From positions 1-12,217 of the forward strand of contig JALKBU010001351.1 of assembly GCA_023091735.1 (NCBI GenBank): 12,217 nucleotides of DNA, written 5' to 3'. This document shows, piece after piece, positions 1 to 7,560 of the stretch (positions within the stretch are counted from its first letter, which is position 1; each line of letters starts with the position of its first letter). The notes below the pieces were generated by a model. The model saw only the letters and a list, made by a program, of their open reading frames with translations. It did not search any database and was not told the origin of the DNA. A program made the translations under genes and the position numbers. The DNA is from Trichomonas tenax (taxonomy: Eukaryota > Parabasalia > Trichomonadida > Trichomonadidae).

Positions 1-2
1 CA

Positions 3-1109
3 TCCATACCACCAGAAGAACAACGATATTATGCACTTAATGCATTCCCAAAAATATTAAAAATTGGTAAATATGATTTGAATGAATCATTTATCACAAA
101 CTTTTTAAACGATATATCAAATAAAGTGGATAAATTAACATTTGAAACTGAAGTGAAACAAATTAATGAAGAATTAAATACTAAAGCAAGTGTTGAATAT
201 GTTATCGAAGAATTAATGAAAAAAGTTGATGTTTCCGTTTATGAATCAGATAACGCAAAAATTAATGAAGAATTAAATACTAAAGCAAGTGTTGAATATG
301 TTATCGAAGAATTAATGAAAAAAGTTGATGTTTCCGTTTATGAATCAGATAAAGCAAAAATTAATGATGGATTAAATACTAAAGCAGAAAAGAATCATAC
401 ACATACGGAATTAGATACTGTATCAATTAATGAAATTAATCCTTGGATTTATGAATCAGGAGGAGCACCTATATATAAACCACCAACTTTTACTGCTGGT
501 TTAATTACAAATGATGAAATAACATATATGAAACCAAATACTGGAGAAAGAACATATGTTATCGAAGAATTAATGAAAAAAGTTGATGTTTCCGTTTATG
601 AATCAGATAAAGCAAAAATTAATGATGGATTAAATACTAAAGCAGAAAAGAATCATACACACCCATATTTTGAATTACTACGAGTGGATAAACTACTTAT
701 TATAAATCATTTACGAATCAGAAATCATAATATATTAGAGTTTATTTATCCGATCGGTTCTATTTATACATCAATGAATAACACTAATCCATATGATTTA
801 TTCCAATTTGGTGTTTGGTCACAAATTACAGATAGATTTTTATACTGTGCTAATTCATCAAAACAAAAAGGAGGAAGTAAAAAGATAACGGTTGAAAACT
901 TACCGCAACATAACCATAATTGTATGTGGCAAGATATTAATTCGGGTGGTTTCAAAGCTGGAACAATGACTGATGGAAATAAATGGGGCACAGAATTAGT
1001 ATTTGATAATAAAAATTCCTTCATCCATACAGACGATAACCCAGAATTTAAAAATACCGACTACATGCCACCTTATATCACCGTTTATGCATGGTATAGA
1101 GAAGCATGA
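3..1109 (+). CDS. Fibre-like protein with phage-tail repeats and collar domain (5'-partial)
   Basis: The frame is open from base 3 to the TGA at 1107-1109 (368 codons). The only start-like codon near the edge is TTG at 78, so the true start probably lies upstream. The N-terminal half is built of near-identical 33-residue units (about bases 162-359) with heptad-like spacing, ending in a KNHTHT motif typical of phage tail repeats; one further copy is displaced to 553-660. The C-terminal third has the tail-collar/Gp10-type signature: PIGSIY near 750, F-x-x-GVW, DRFL, GG, ENLPQHNHN near 895, and MPPYITVYAW at the end. In phages such proteins are trimeric fibres or collars that contact the host surface. 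I infer an adenovirus-fibre-like role here. It converges on the integrase gene across a 110 bp gap. The domain call is firm; the role is inferred. Confidence 0.85.
   Translation, partial: SIPPEEQRYYALNAFPKILKIGKYDLNESFITNFLNDISNKVDKLTFETEVKQINEELNTKASVEYVIEELMKKVDVSVYESDNAKINEELNTKASVEYVIEELMKKVDVSVYESDKAKINDGLNTKAEKNHTHTELDTVSINEINPWIYESGGAPIYKPPTFTAGLITNDEITYMKPNTGERTYVIEELMKKVDVSVYESDKAKINDGLNTKAEKNHTHPYFELLRVDKLLIINHLRIRNHNILEFIYPIGSIYTSMNNTNPYDLFQFGVWSQITDRFLYCANSSKQKGGSKKITVENLPQHNHNCMWQDINSGGFKAGTMTDGNKWGTELVFDNKNSFIHTDDNPEFKNTDYMPPYITVYAWYREA
162..359 (+). repeat. 99-bp tandem repeat, two units, in the fibre gene
   Basis: Two consecutive 99-bp units (162-260 and 261-359) differ at one visible base (C versus A in the GATAACGC/GATAAAGC segment). 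Each codes for 33 residues, so copy-number change keeps the frame and alters shaft length. Confidence 0.9.
553..660 (+). repeat. Displaced 108-bp copy of the fibre repeat
   Basis: Bases 553-660 match 295-402 without visible difference, offset by 258 bp. The offset is a multiple of three, so both copies are read in the same frame. The repeat ends in the same AATCATACAC segment, after which the two copies diverge (ATACGG versus ACCCAT). A recent in-frame duplication or gene conversion is the simplest explanation. Confidence 0.85.
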
Positions 1110-1172
1110 AAATTAACCGAAACACTCATAAATTTAAAGATTCACATTTTGACTCTTTCCAGAAAAGTATTT

Positions 1173-1207
1173 GGTATCTAATACCTACCTAATACCTACC
1201 TAATACC
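1173..1207. repeat. Short hairpin and 11-bp tandem repeat between convergent genes
   Basis: Between the stops of the fibre and integrase genes there is a hairpin with arms GGTAT (1173-1177) and ATACC (1181-1185) and loop CTA. It leads into about 2.7 copies of an 11-bp unit CTAATACCTAC (1178-1207). It may serve as a bidirectional 3'-end signal; that is inference. Confidence 0.6.
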
Positions 1208-1219
1208 GAAATAATTATT

Positions 1220-2725
1220 TCAAAATTTATCAAAATAGTAACGAGTGATAAAATATATTGGAACTTCTATTATATCATTACTTACCTTAACCAACCCATT
1301 ACCGTTAATATATCTGATAAATTCTCCCACTGTATCAAATCGACGTCTTCTTTTCGTCATTGATTTATCAGTTTTTCCATAATCAAGATGTAACATTACC
1401 TTATCACCTTCTTTAAAATTCATCAATCCATTTTTCATTTGCTCAGTTTTGATTTCATTTAATTTTTCCGTTTGTTTTCGTATATATTCCCACTCTTTAG
1501 AAATATTGGTGTGCATTTCTATTGGTTTCATGTTTATCATTCTATGCCACGTGTTATTGTAATAGTAAACTAATTGCTGAATGATTGAGTCGTGATTTCC
1601 GTCAAAGTAAATTTGACCGTTAACACCTAATGCATCCCTTAATGTTCTCATTACTGCATCAACTATTTTATTATGAAATGTATAAGGTGATGATGAAAAG
1701 TAAAAATTAACATTTGGACAATATTTATCCATTGCTGATTTAAAACCTTTATCGCCATCACCTCTGATATTATTAACGGGGTGATTAAATCTTAATTTTT
1801 CCTGATCAATTAAATATTGAATTGCTTGCCTCGTTTCTTGCTTTGATTTATTCAATACCCTAATACAATACAAATATCTAGTATTAATGTTTATTGCGAA
1901 TAAGTAAGTAATGTGACCCTTTGAATGCTCTAAATGGTCAATTTCCCATGAATACGGTGAAGATGCAAATGATGGACGACTAAATTTTTCTTTTAATGGT
2001 TGAATCTTTGGGTCATTTGGTTTAATCAATAAATCAAATTTACCTTTAAAATCTTTTTGTTTCCTTTCTGATTGAAACGGATAAGGTAGCGTAAATAATT
2101 CTTCATTTATTTTAGGTGGGGGTGGTATACTATGACTGACTTTTATTTTATCCGCTTTAATTTGTATAGCTTTACCCTTCACATTATATATTTCAGGATG
2201 TACATGGTTCATTTGTTTTAAATAAGCAGTATATAATGGTTTGATATACTTTGATGCTTCTATTTTATGATTTAAAATGAATTCTAGCAATTGATCCTCT
2301 GTCAATAAGGGCACGTTTGATGGTTTCACTAATGCGTCGTAAATTATGGCTTGTGCATCATTAATGATATCCTGTACCTGGGTGCTTTTGGTCTTACTGC
2401 TTTTGGTCGACCATTCTGGGTTATATAACACATATAACTCATCAATATCTTTATCAGTCAAAATTGGATCTTTGAAATCTTTTAATTGTTTCAGTTCTGA
2501 TTTACTTTTACCCTGTGTATACATTTTTTCCTTAATGTTATTTTTAATATTACTCATTACGTAATCATGTCTACGTTTTACTTCATTTTTATATTTTGGA
2601 TATAATTCGTCCATATCGTCACCTGTAATATTTTGATCGTATTTTTGAAGAGTAGTTTTTAAATCATAATATGATAAATACGGTTTAGCACGTGCTAACT
2701 CATCAATGATAACATCTATATTCAT
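1220..2725 (-). CDS. Polinton-type retroviral-like integrase (rve family)
   Basis: This 501-residue protein should insert the element's DNA ends into host DNA. The N-terminal half (about 1-250) is lysine-rich and unrecognised. The RNase H-like catalytic core spans about 255-400: first Asp D263 in WEIDHLE, second Asp at D323 or D325 in RGDGDKGF, then HNKIVDAVMRTLRD, where D356 stands at the position normally held by the catalytic Glu of the DDE triad. YYYNNTWHRMINMKP (about 387-401) fits the usual end of the rve core. A basic C-terminal domain (about 436-500, FKEGDKVML, KRRRRF) resembles the SH3/chromo-like tail of integrases. The start is ATG at 2725, preceded by a T-rich stretch and AATAA. 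It is the last gene of the minus-strand block. Family call firm; activity uncertain because of the substituted third acidic residue. Confidence 0.9.
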   Translation of the reverse strand: MNIDVIIDELARAKPYLSYYDLKTTLQKYDQNITGDDMDELYPKYKNEVKRRHDYVMSNIKNNIKEKMYTQGKSKSELKQLKDFKDPILTDKDIDELYVLYNPEWSTKSSKTKSTQVQDIINDAQAIIYDALVKPSNVPLLTEDQLLEFILNHKIEASKYIKPLYTAYLKQMNHVHPEIYNVKGKAIQIKADKIKVSHSIPPPPKINEELFTLPYPFQSERKQKDFKGKFDLLIKPNDPKIQPLKEKFSRPSFASSPYSWEIDHLEHSKGHITYLFAININTRYLYCIRVLNKSKQETRQAIQYLIDQEKLRFNHPVNNIRGDGDKGFKSAMDKYCPNVNFYFSSSPYTFHNKIVDAVMRTLRDALGVNGQIYFDGNHDSIIQQLVYYYNNTWHRMINMKPIEMHTNISKEWEYIRKQTEKLNEIKTEQMKNGLMNFKEGDKVMLHLDYGKTDKSMTKRRRRFDTVGEFIRYINGNGLVKVSNDIIEVPIYFITRYYFDKF

Positions 2726-2748
2726 TTATTCAAAAATAAAAACTTGAA

Positions 2749-2759
2749 AACCGGAGGTT
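2749..2759. repeat. Small hairpin upstream of the integrase
   Basis: AACC, loop GGA, GGTT forms a 4-bp hairpin overlapping the stop of the 36-codon ORF. It resembles a single arm of the double-hairpin elements described elsewhere in the window but lacks a partner arm. It is weak on its own. Confidence 0.3.
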
Positions 2760-2868
2760 ACACGTTATTGTTGTTAGCTAAAATATTAAAACCATTAATG
2801 ATGTATTGATATGTCTGATCACGTGTTGGGTATTCAAGTATTTGGTCAAATGGTGGTGTATTATTCAT
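2758..2868 (-). CDS. Possible 36-residue small protein
   Basis: An ATG at 2868 opens 36 codons to a TAA at 2758-2760; the product begins MNNTPPFDQILEYP and ends in an Asn run. It lies between the polymerase and integrase genes. Its upstream sequence, TTATTTTTAAATAA directly before ATG, has the same layout as the segment before the integrase (TTTATTTTTGAATAA). This shared leader is the main reason to list it. I recognise no domain. It could be a true small gene or the remnant of a larger one. Confidence 0.4.
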   Translation of the reverse strand: MNNTPPFDQILEYPTRDQTYQYIINGFNILANNNNV

Positions 2869-2894
2869 TTATTTAAAAATAACAAATAGTTTTT

Positions 2895-4760
2895 TTAAAA
2901 GCTTTCATATTTAGCATCAGAGATAAAAGGCATACAGCAACCGTTTTCATGAACTACTGCTTTAGTATGTGAACCCGTTAATGCTGTTTTATTGATTGAT
3001 AACCTTGTCATTTGACCATTCTTTAATTGTAGACCTATATTCTCACCATCATAAGTGACACCATTTTTGATAACATTAAGGTATTTATCAGATGTTAATT
3101 GTTTGTTTTGTTTCATTGATACCCCCTTCATTTTTAAGGCTAAACGTTTAAATGAATCTGTTCCAATTTCTCCGTTAAAAGATGTGTAGCATTTAGGACA
3201 TAAAGCGATCATATTATCACCTTGTTTTTCGATGGCAAGACCCAATAATTTCTTTTCATGTGCTTTTTCCTCTGCTTTATTATTTAATTTTGGTTTAAAT
3301 TTATCATTGAAACAGAAGAAATCAAATGGTGCAAATTGATAAATATAACGATCATAAAATGTTTTGTTTTTGATGATTGCCTGAAATGCTTGAGTATTTG
3401 GAAGTGATGAATCACCAGCAATAGCCCAATATGAGGAATCAGTGTCACCCTCAATGAAATGAAATCTGTTTACATCCATGCACTTATACATGAAGTCATA
3501 AATAAAAACTAAATACCAGTATTTAGCATTATCAAGAGTGAAGAATGCCTCTTGCAAACATGTATCACAACGATAAAATCTATCTTTCATCATAACTTGA
3601 TATGTATCTTCACCTATTTCACGAATGTTTTTGAATTTATTTGACATACATGCTACACGTGCTTTTTGTTCATTCGTGATTCTATTTTTTGCATAATTTT
3701 GTGTGTTCATTGCATCATAACCATATGATCCATTTAATGAAATTTTACAAAACAAACTTTTTCCTTTATTACCTTCTAACTCCGCCTTTTGTCTTTCATT
3801 CATGAACTCATTCGCAAATGTATTAAAGCATGTGTTCTTCGTAAATGTTAAAATTGATTGTATATCGTCAATGATAAAATGAAATCTATCGATAAGATAC
3901 CATAAATAATATGATGAGAAGGACATGAATGTGCCGTGTGTTGATGCTAGTTGTGTTAATTTCCTTTGTTTTTGATCAATGGGTAAATTATTTGTTTTCA
4001 TGTAATTATACATAAATGAACCAATTGTTTTTTCATCGGTTGTTATTTCAAGATTGCGGATGATTGGTAAAAAGTTTATGTATTCATTAATATATTGTTC
4101 ATCAATGTGACCCTTAACCTCTGCAACAAATAACGTATCTTTTCTTCTAATAATACCTAATGCTTTAGCCTTTTTCGTTGCTGTATCACAAATTAAAACT
4201 TCATTCAAACGTCCTGGCATGTACATCCTACCGTTTGTATATTTAATAAATTCATGCTTATTTGATGAAAACGATGAAGGATATAATGAATTAAAATCAA
4301 TACCCACAAAGTGTGTCAATATGTTATCAGTGTCTTTATTCGATACTGTTTTCGTTAATGGGTCATATGATAACTTATTAATGTGTGTAATTCCTTTAAG
4401 ATTGACTCTATGTTGAACATTTGATAAACCACCAGTGATACCATTACGGAGAATATGATATGCTTCAACTGAATCTAAAGTCATGGGTAAATTATTTTTT
4501 AGCGCATAGTTTCTCAAATTAATTCTTAGTCTTTGAATGTCTTCATCTTTGTTAGATTTAACAACATTACAATAACAACACATTAATTGACAATTTTCTT
4601 TTGTATGTGGTTTTTCATTATCTATTCTATCTAATGTTGGTTTGTTGTCATATGTAAATGCTTTACCACACATTTTGCATTTCGATGATAAAATTAAATC
4701 ATGGTAATATTGGTAATCATTCATTGAAACATTATTTTTAGTATCTCTTTTAGCCTTCAT
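2895..4760 (-). CDS. Protein-primed DNA polymerase B, C-terminal part: HNH-like finger plus palm/fingers/thumb
   Basis: It carries the polymerising half of a family B polymerase. From ATG 4760 it is 621 residues; the frame is open back to a TTG at 4781, overlapping the previous ORF. Visible motifs, numbered from ATG 4760: an HNH-like zinc finger (C28, C31, then DRIDN with a His, then C61 and C64, about 28-66); motif A DFNSLYPS (D155); motif B K-x3-NGSYG (K339, N343); motif C GDTDSS (D439, D441); and a late LKMKG motif (about 542-546). The spacing between motifs A and B suits protein-primed enzymes of Polintons and adenovirus-like elements, which start at the genome ends from a terminal protein. 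The exonuclease half is on the neighbouring ORF 6372-4750, in a different frame, with ATG here just upstream of that ORF's stop. The two parts are probably one enzyme split by a natural or artefactual frameshift. Confidence 0.9.
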   Translation of the reverse strand: MKAKRDTKNNVSMNDYQYYHDLILSSKCKMCGKAFTYDNKPTLDRIDNEKPHTKENCQLMCCYCNVVKSNKDEDIQRLRINLRNYALKNNLPMTLDSVEAYHILRNGITGGLSNVQHRVNLKGITHINKLSYDPLTKTVSNKDTDNILTHFVGIDFNSLYPSSFSSNKHEFIKYTNGRMYMPGRLNEVLICDTATKKAKALGIIRRKDTLFVAEVKGHIDEQYINEYINFLPIIRNLEITTDEKTIGSFMYNYMKTNNLPIDQKQRKLTQLASTHGTFMSFSSYYLWYLIDRFHFIIDDIQSILTFTKNTCFNTFANEFMNERQKAELEGNKGKSLFCKISLNGSYGYDAMNTQNYAKNRITNEQKARVACMSNKFKNIREIGEDTYQVMMKDRFYRCDTCLQEAFFTLDNAKYWYLVFIYDFMYKCMDVNRFHFIEGDTDSSYWAIAGDSSLPNTQAFQAIIKNKTFYDRYIYQFAPFDFFCFNDKFKPKLNNKAEEKAHEKKLLGLAIEKQGDNMIALCPKCYTSFNGEIGTDSFKRLALKMKGVSMKQNKQLTSDKYLNVIKNGVTYDGENIGLQLKNGQMTRLSINKTALTGSHTKAVVHENGCCMPFISDAKYESF

Positions 4761-6372
4761 CTTGTTTCTTGTATGAATCAACTTTATATTTCCAATATTT
4801 TTTAGTTAATTCAAAATTAGATTCCATATCTTCCTCGGGGTATTTTTCGTTAGGATTAAAGTCTTTATATGCTAAAGCGTAACGAATCATTGATGCATTA
4901 GATGAAAGACTTAAATTATGGAGCATGTCGATTTTATAAACAAATGTTTCATCAATGATTTTATCAATTGGATCAATCATGATTTCAGTGTCTTTATTAC
5001 AATAATGAATGAAATAATCAAGTCTGGTGCCAAAGTTTGCATAATCGGAAAGATATATTTGATAATCAGAATCCGAGATAGTTTCTTTTGTTAATGATGA
5101 ATAAAATGATTCTTGTGTGAATGGTTCAGTTTTGTATAATTCAGTTTCCCAGTTCTCCCATGTGATGAATTGATAAGGAAAGAACGCCTTAACTCTTGAT
5201 TTATTGTTTCCGAAATCTTGAGTGAATTGATCCAATGTACCACCTGCTATATAATTTCTGATATCAATAAATCGTAAACTATAAGGACACTCTTCTTTCT
5301 TAACAGTTATTTGTTTAAATTGTGATGAGGAACCAATAATAGATTTTATTTTCCATTTAGCGGTATTTAAGTCACGAAGAATAAGGTTTAAATCAAACTT
5401 TCCAGAGTTGAAACCAATAACATTAACTGTGTTAAATTCTTCATTTAATAACTCATTTAATTGCTCGTTATCTTCCAAATTAGTATACGGCTCCTTGAGC
5501 CTGAGCCCCAATGGGGCGTATTGTTTAATATTTGCATCTGATACTTCTGCAGCAACATCAAATAACCACTCGATCCAATCTGCAATAAATGTCTCAGATG
5601 AGACTAAGCAAAAGTTTTTAGTAAATGTTCTAGAGTTAGTTTTAACTGTTGATGATACCATAAATGGTTTTAAGTATGCATTCAATGTTGCACATTCCGA
5701 TAATTGTAATTCCTCATTTGTTTCTAATGTTTCAAAATCAAAAGTAATATAATATCTTGTGGGTCTAAAATGATCTTGTAAATTGTGGGCTAATAACCAT
5801 TGATATATTTTTTGTTTTGTAATATGTGGCGCGTATGGTTGTTGAGTCTTGTTTAATTGAACGTCTTGAATCAATCGACCATTGTTTTCTTTGCACTTTT
5901 CACAATGCTTAAGAAATCGTGACTGACGTTTTCTTTCTGGATCATCACGGATGGAATAAACTTCTTCATTGCAATATGGGCAAACTTTGTAACCTGTTAA
6001 TGATTCCACATCTGTTATTCTGTCGGCGTGAAGTTTACCACTCGGTGATTGAGTTAAAAGAATATTAACTGTTTCATATTCAGGATCTACGACAATAGAA
6101 TCAATTAAATTAAATTGAACTTTATTTATATCAACTTCATCAGGTTGTGGTTCTACGAAGTAATAATCAATATTAATATTGAATTTACGACATAAATCCT
6201 CACTTTCTGATGAAACATCGAATCCTTCATATGCATCAATTGATTCATTTAAATAACTTCTACGAGTTTTAGGATTAACTCCAGCAGGTATGTTATAGAA
6301 TTGTTTAAACTTCCTTCTTCCTTCAGCTCTAATGCTATTATCATTTAATCTTGTCGTTACTTTTTGGCTCAT
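4750..6372 (-). CDS. Protein-primed DNA polymerase B, middle part: zinc finger and 3'-5' exonuclease
   Basis: This 540-residue protein holds the proofreading half of the polymerase. Residues 1-125 match the segment that follows the N-terminal Cys motif in Polinton polymerases, ending near LHADRITDV (H115). Then comes a zinc-finger-like CPYC (C131, C134) with FLKHCEKC (H156, C160). Exonuclease motifs follow: Exo I FDFETLE (D212, E214), Exo II NSGKFD (N322, D327), Exo III YCNKD (Y457, D461). There is no palm domain; it continues in the ORF ending at 2895, reached by a +1 shift. The ATG at 6372 follows a TAA and an AT-rich leader like that of other genes here. Residues 286-295 (APLGLRLKEP) are coded by a double-hairpin element 26 codons before Exo II. 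Polymerase call firm; whether it works as a separate subunit is unknown. Confidence 0.88.
   Translation of the reverse strand: MSQKVTTRLNDNSIRAEGRRKFKQFYNIPAGVNPKTRRSYLNESIDAYEGFDVSSESEDLCRKFNINIDYYFVEPQPDEVDINKVQFNLIDSIVVDPEYETVNILLTQSPSGKLHADRITDVESLTGYKVCPYCNEEVYSIRDDPERKRQSRFLKHCEKCKENNGRLIQDVQLNKTQQPYAPHITKQKIYQWLLAHNLQDHFRPTRYYITFDFETLETNEELQLSECATLNAYLKPFMVSSTVKTNSRTFTKNFCLVSSETFIADWIEWLFDVAAEVSDANIKQYAPLGLRLKEPYTNLEDNEQLNELLNEEFNTVNVIGFNSGKFDLNLILRDLNTAKWKIKSIIGSSSQFKQITVKKEECPYSLRFIDIRNYIAGGTLDQFTQDFGNNKSRVKAFFPYQFITWENWETELYKTEPFTQESFYSSLTKETISDSDYQIYLSDYANFGTRLDYFIHYCNKDTEIMIDPIDKIIDETFVYKIDMLHNLSLSSNASMIRYALAYKDFNPNEKYPEEDMESNFELTKKYWKYKVDSYKKQDEG
5489..5517. repeat. Double-hairpin element inside the polymerase exonuclease gene
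   Basis: Two perfect 5-bp hairpins lie back to back. Arm 1 is GGCTC, loop CTT, GAGCC (5489-5501). The spacer is TGA (5502-5504). Arm 2 is GCCCC, loop AAT, GGGGC (5505-5517). The 29-bp block is strikingly GC-rich in AT-rich DNA and is bracketed by TAC and GTA. It has the same length, spacer and arm layout as the element at 10889-10917. It keeps the reading frame. Confidence 0.85.
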
Positions 6373-6393
6373 TTATGTAAGTATAAAAATAAA

Positions 6394-7512
6394 TTATATT
6401 CCAAATAATGCATTAAAATAACATAAGTTTTTATCATCCTGAATATGTCGAACACATCTTAATTTACTCAGAAATGCATAACCAGAAACATTAAACTTAA
6501 TTCCAGTCTTATTTAATTTGATTACTTTAAAAAGGAACGTATGAATGGCAATGAAATGATGTGATGATGATTTATGTGTTGCTTCCATCTTCTCAGAAAT
6601 GAACGAATAAATATAGTGTTTATATGTTTTCATATCTTTTGTATTCTTGATAACAAATGGAATAGATCTTTCAACCTCATCTTCTTTTGGTGCTGTTCTT
6701 TCATATATGATATTATGTGAATCTTCAACAATGAATCCACAATCGCAAAGTATTTTATAAGTACCTAATGTTTCTTTAGCAATTTTATCAAGTAATTCAA
6801 AAACTTTATCAACACCTGTCACTTTATTTAAATAATAATTGATATATAATTCATGATCTTCTTTTTTGATTGTATTAGTTCCATATGAGACATGTTTTAG
6901 TGCTGTTTTAAATTTTTCTTCGTCAATGGGTGGTGATAATAGAATACACGGATAAATGTTATGGTTCAAGGCTACGCCAGAACCCGGAGGACTAAGTCCA
7001 TCTTCAATGGACTGTAATTTATGTTTCTTAATAAATTTTGTACCTTCTTCCGATAATGTTTCATCGAAATTTCCATCTAATAAATTTTGTGTTGATTCTT
7101 GAAAATAATTTTTATATCGTTCTTCATGTGATTTTTGAGTTTCTGATTCTGAGACTGGGATATTCATTAAATCCTCTATCTCATTTTCAGTATATTTTAA
7201 CTCTTTAATTCTATTATCTATTTCATCTCTTAATCTCTCCAATTGTTCTATTTCTTCTTCATAATATTCATCATCATGTATTCGTTCCATGTAAAATGGG
7301 TCATCAATTTCATCAGGTTTTGGTTTAGGATATAAAAACTCCATTATTGATCGCTTATTTAATGTGCCACAGTCTTTAATTAAAAATTCTGCAAAAGTTT
7401 TACAATTTCTTAAATATGATCTGCTGACATCACAGTTACCCTCTCTTAATATTTTCATCAATTCGTTGTTATTGAATCCTAAATATCTAATATCGTAAGC
7501 ATTTATACTCAT
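6394..7512 (-). CDS. Likely N-terminal region of the protein-primed polymerase (separate ORF)
   Basis: This 372-residue ORF starts at ATG 7512. Residues 75-120 are strongly acidic and heptad-like (DDEYYEEEIEQLERLRDEI), probably a coiled coil. About 280-370 resemble the region just before the exonuclease in Polinton polymerases: a KTYKHYIYSF segment, a strand-rich stretch, then IQDDKNLCYFNALFG, comparable to the conserved N-D-x-CF motif there. The ORF stops directly after this motif. The next ORF (ATG 6372), which is in the same frame after two TAA codons and a 21-bp gap, resumes with what normally follows. The N-terminal half could hold the terminal-protein primer, but I see no proof. Codons about 167-181 (6970-7013) overlap a cluster of short palindromes. 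A separate replication protein is the alternative. Confidence 0.6.
   Translation of the reverse strand: MSINAYDIRYLGFNNNELMKILREGNCDVSRSYLRNCKTFAEFLIKDCGTLNKRSIMEFLYPKPKPDEIDDPFYMERIHDDEYYEEEIEQLERLRDEIDNRIKELKYTENEIEDLMNIPVSESETQKSHEERYKNYFQESTQNLLDGNFDETLSEEGTKFIKKHKLQSIEDGLSPPGSGVALNHNIYPCILLSPPIDEEKFKTALKHVSYGTNTIKKEDHELYINYYLNKVTGVDKVFELLDKIAKETLGTYKILCDCGFIVEDSHNIIYERTAPKEDEVERSIPFVIKNTKDMKTYKHYIYSFISEKMEATHKSSSHHFIAIHTFLFKVIKLNKTGIKFNVSGYAFLSKLRCVRHIQDDKNLCYFNALFGI
6970..7013. repeat. Degenerate hairpin cluster inside the polymerase N-terminal ORF
   Basis: A 7-bp hairpin AGTCCAT (6995-7001), loop CTTCA, ATGGACT (7007-7013) overlaps a second palindrome GGACT, A, AGTCC (6989-6999). GGC, TAC, GCC lies just beside it at 6970-6978. 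The codons give SIEDGLSPPGSGVA. This may be an eroded double-hairpin element, but the spacer and loop pattern is not canonical. Confidence 0.4.
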
Positions 7513-7560
7513 TTATAGAGGAATAAAATTAAACAAAAAAAGTTTTTTAATTCGTAAGAA
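7513..7560. promoter_or_regulatory. Divergent intergenic region between the replication block and the right block
   Basis: This 48-bp AT-rich gap separates the divergent starts at 7512 (-) and 7561 (+). The minus side ends in CTATAAATG. The centre holds an A-run followed by a T-run (AAAAAAAGTTTTTT). It must contain any promoters for both directions, and the lack of room suggests very short promoters. Confidence 0.5.

Noticed and set aside
764..1024. Minus-strand ORF of 86 codons opposite the fibre collar domain
   Set aside because: It is a shadow of the clear collar-domain frame, with no motif or gene-like leader.
2346..2564. Plus-strand hydrophobic ORF opposite the integrase N-terminus
   Set aside because: Its apparent membrane character comes from reading Lys/Asp/Glu codons in reverse; no independent support.
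5408..5752. Plus-strand ORF of 114 codons opposite the polymerase exonuclease
   Set aside because: The opposite frame holds Exo I and Exo II; this Ser/Asn-rich product is a mirror of coding composition.
6391..7512. TAA read as a sense codon (ciliate-like code) joining the first two polymerase ORFs
   Set aside because: TAA also ends the capsid gene and others at sensible positions, and the gap carries a promoter-like leader, so the standard code fits better.
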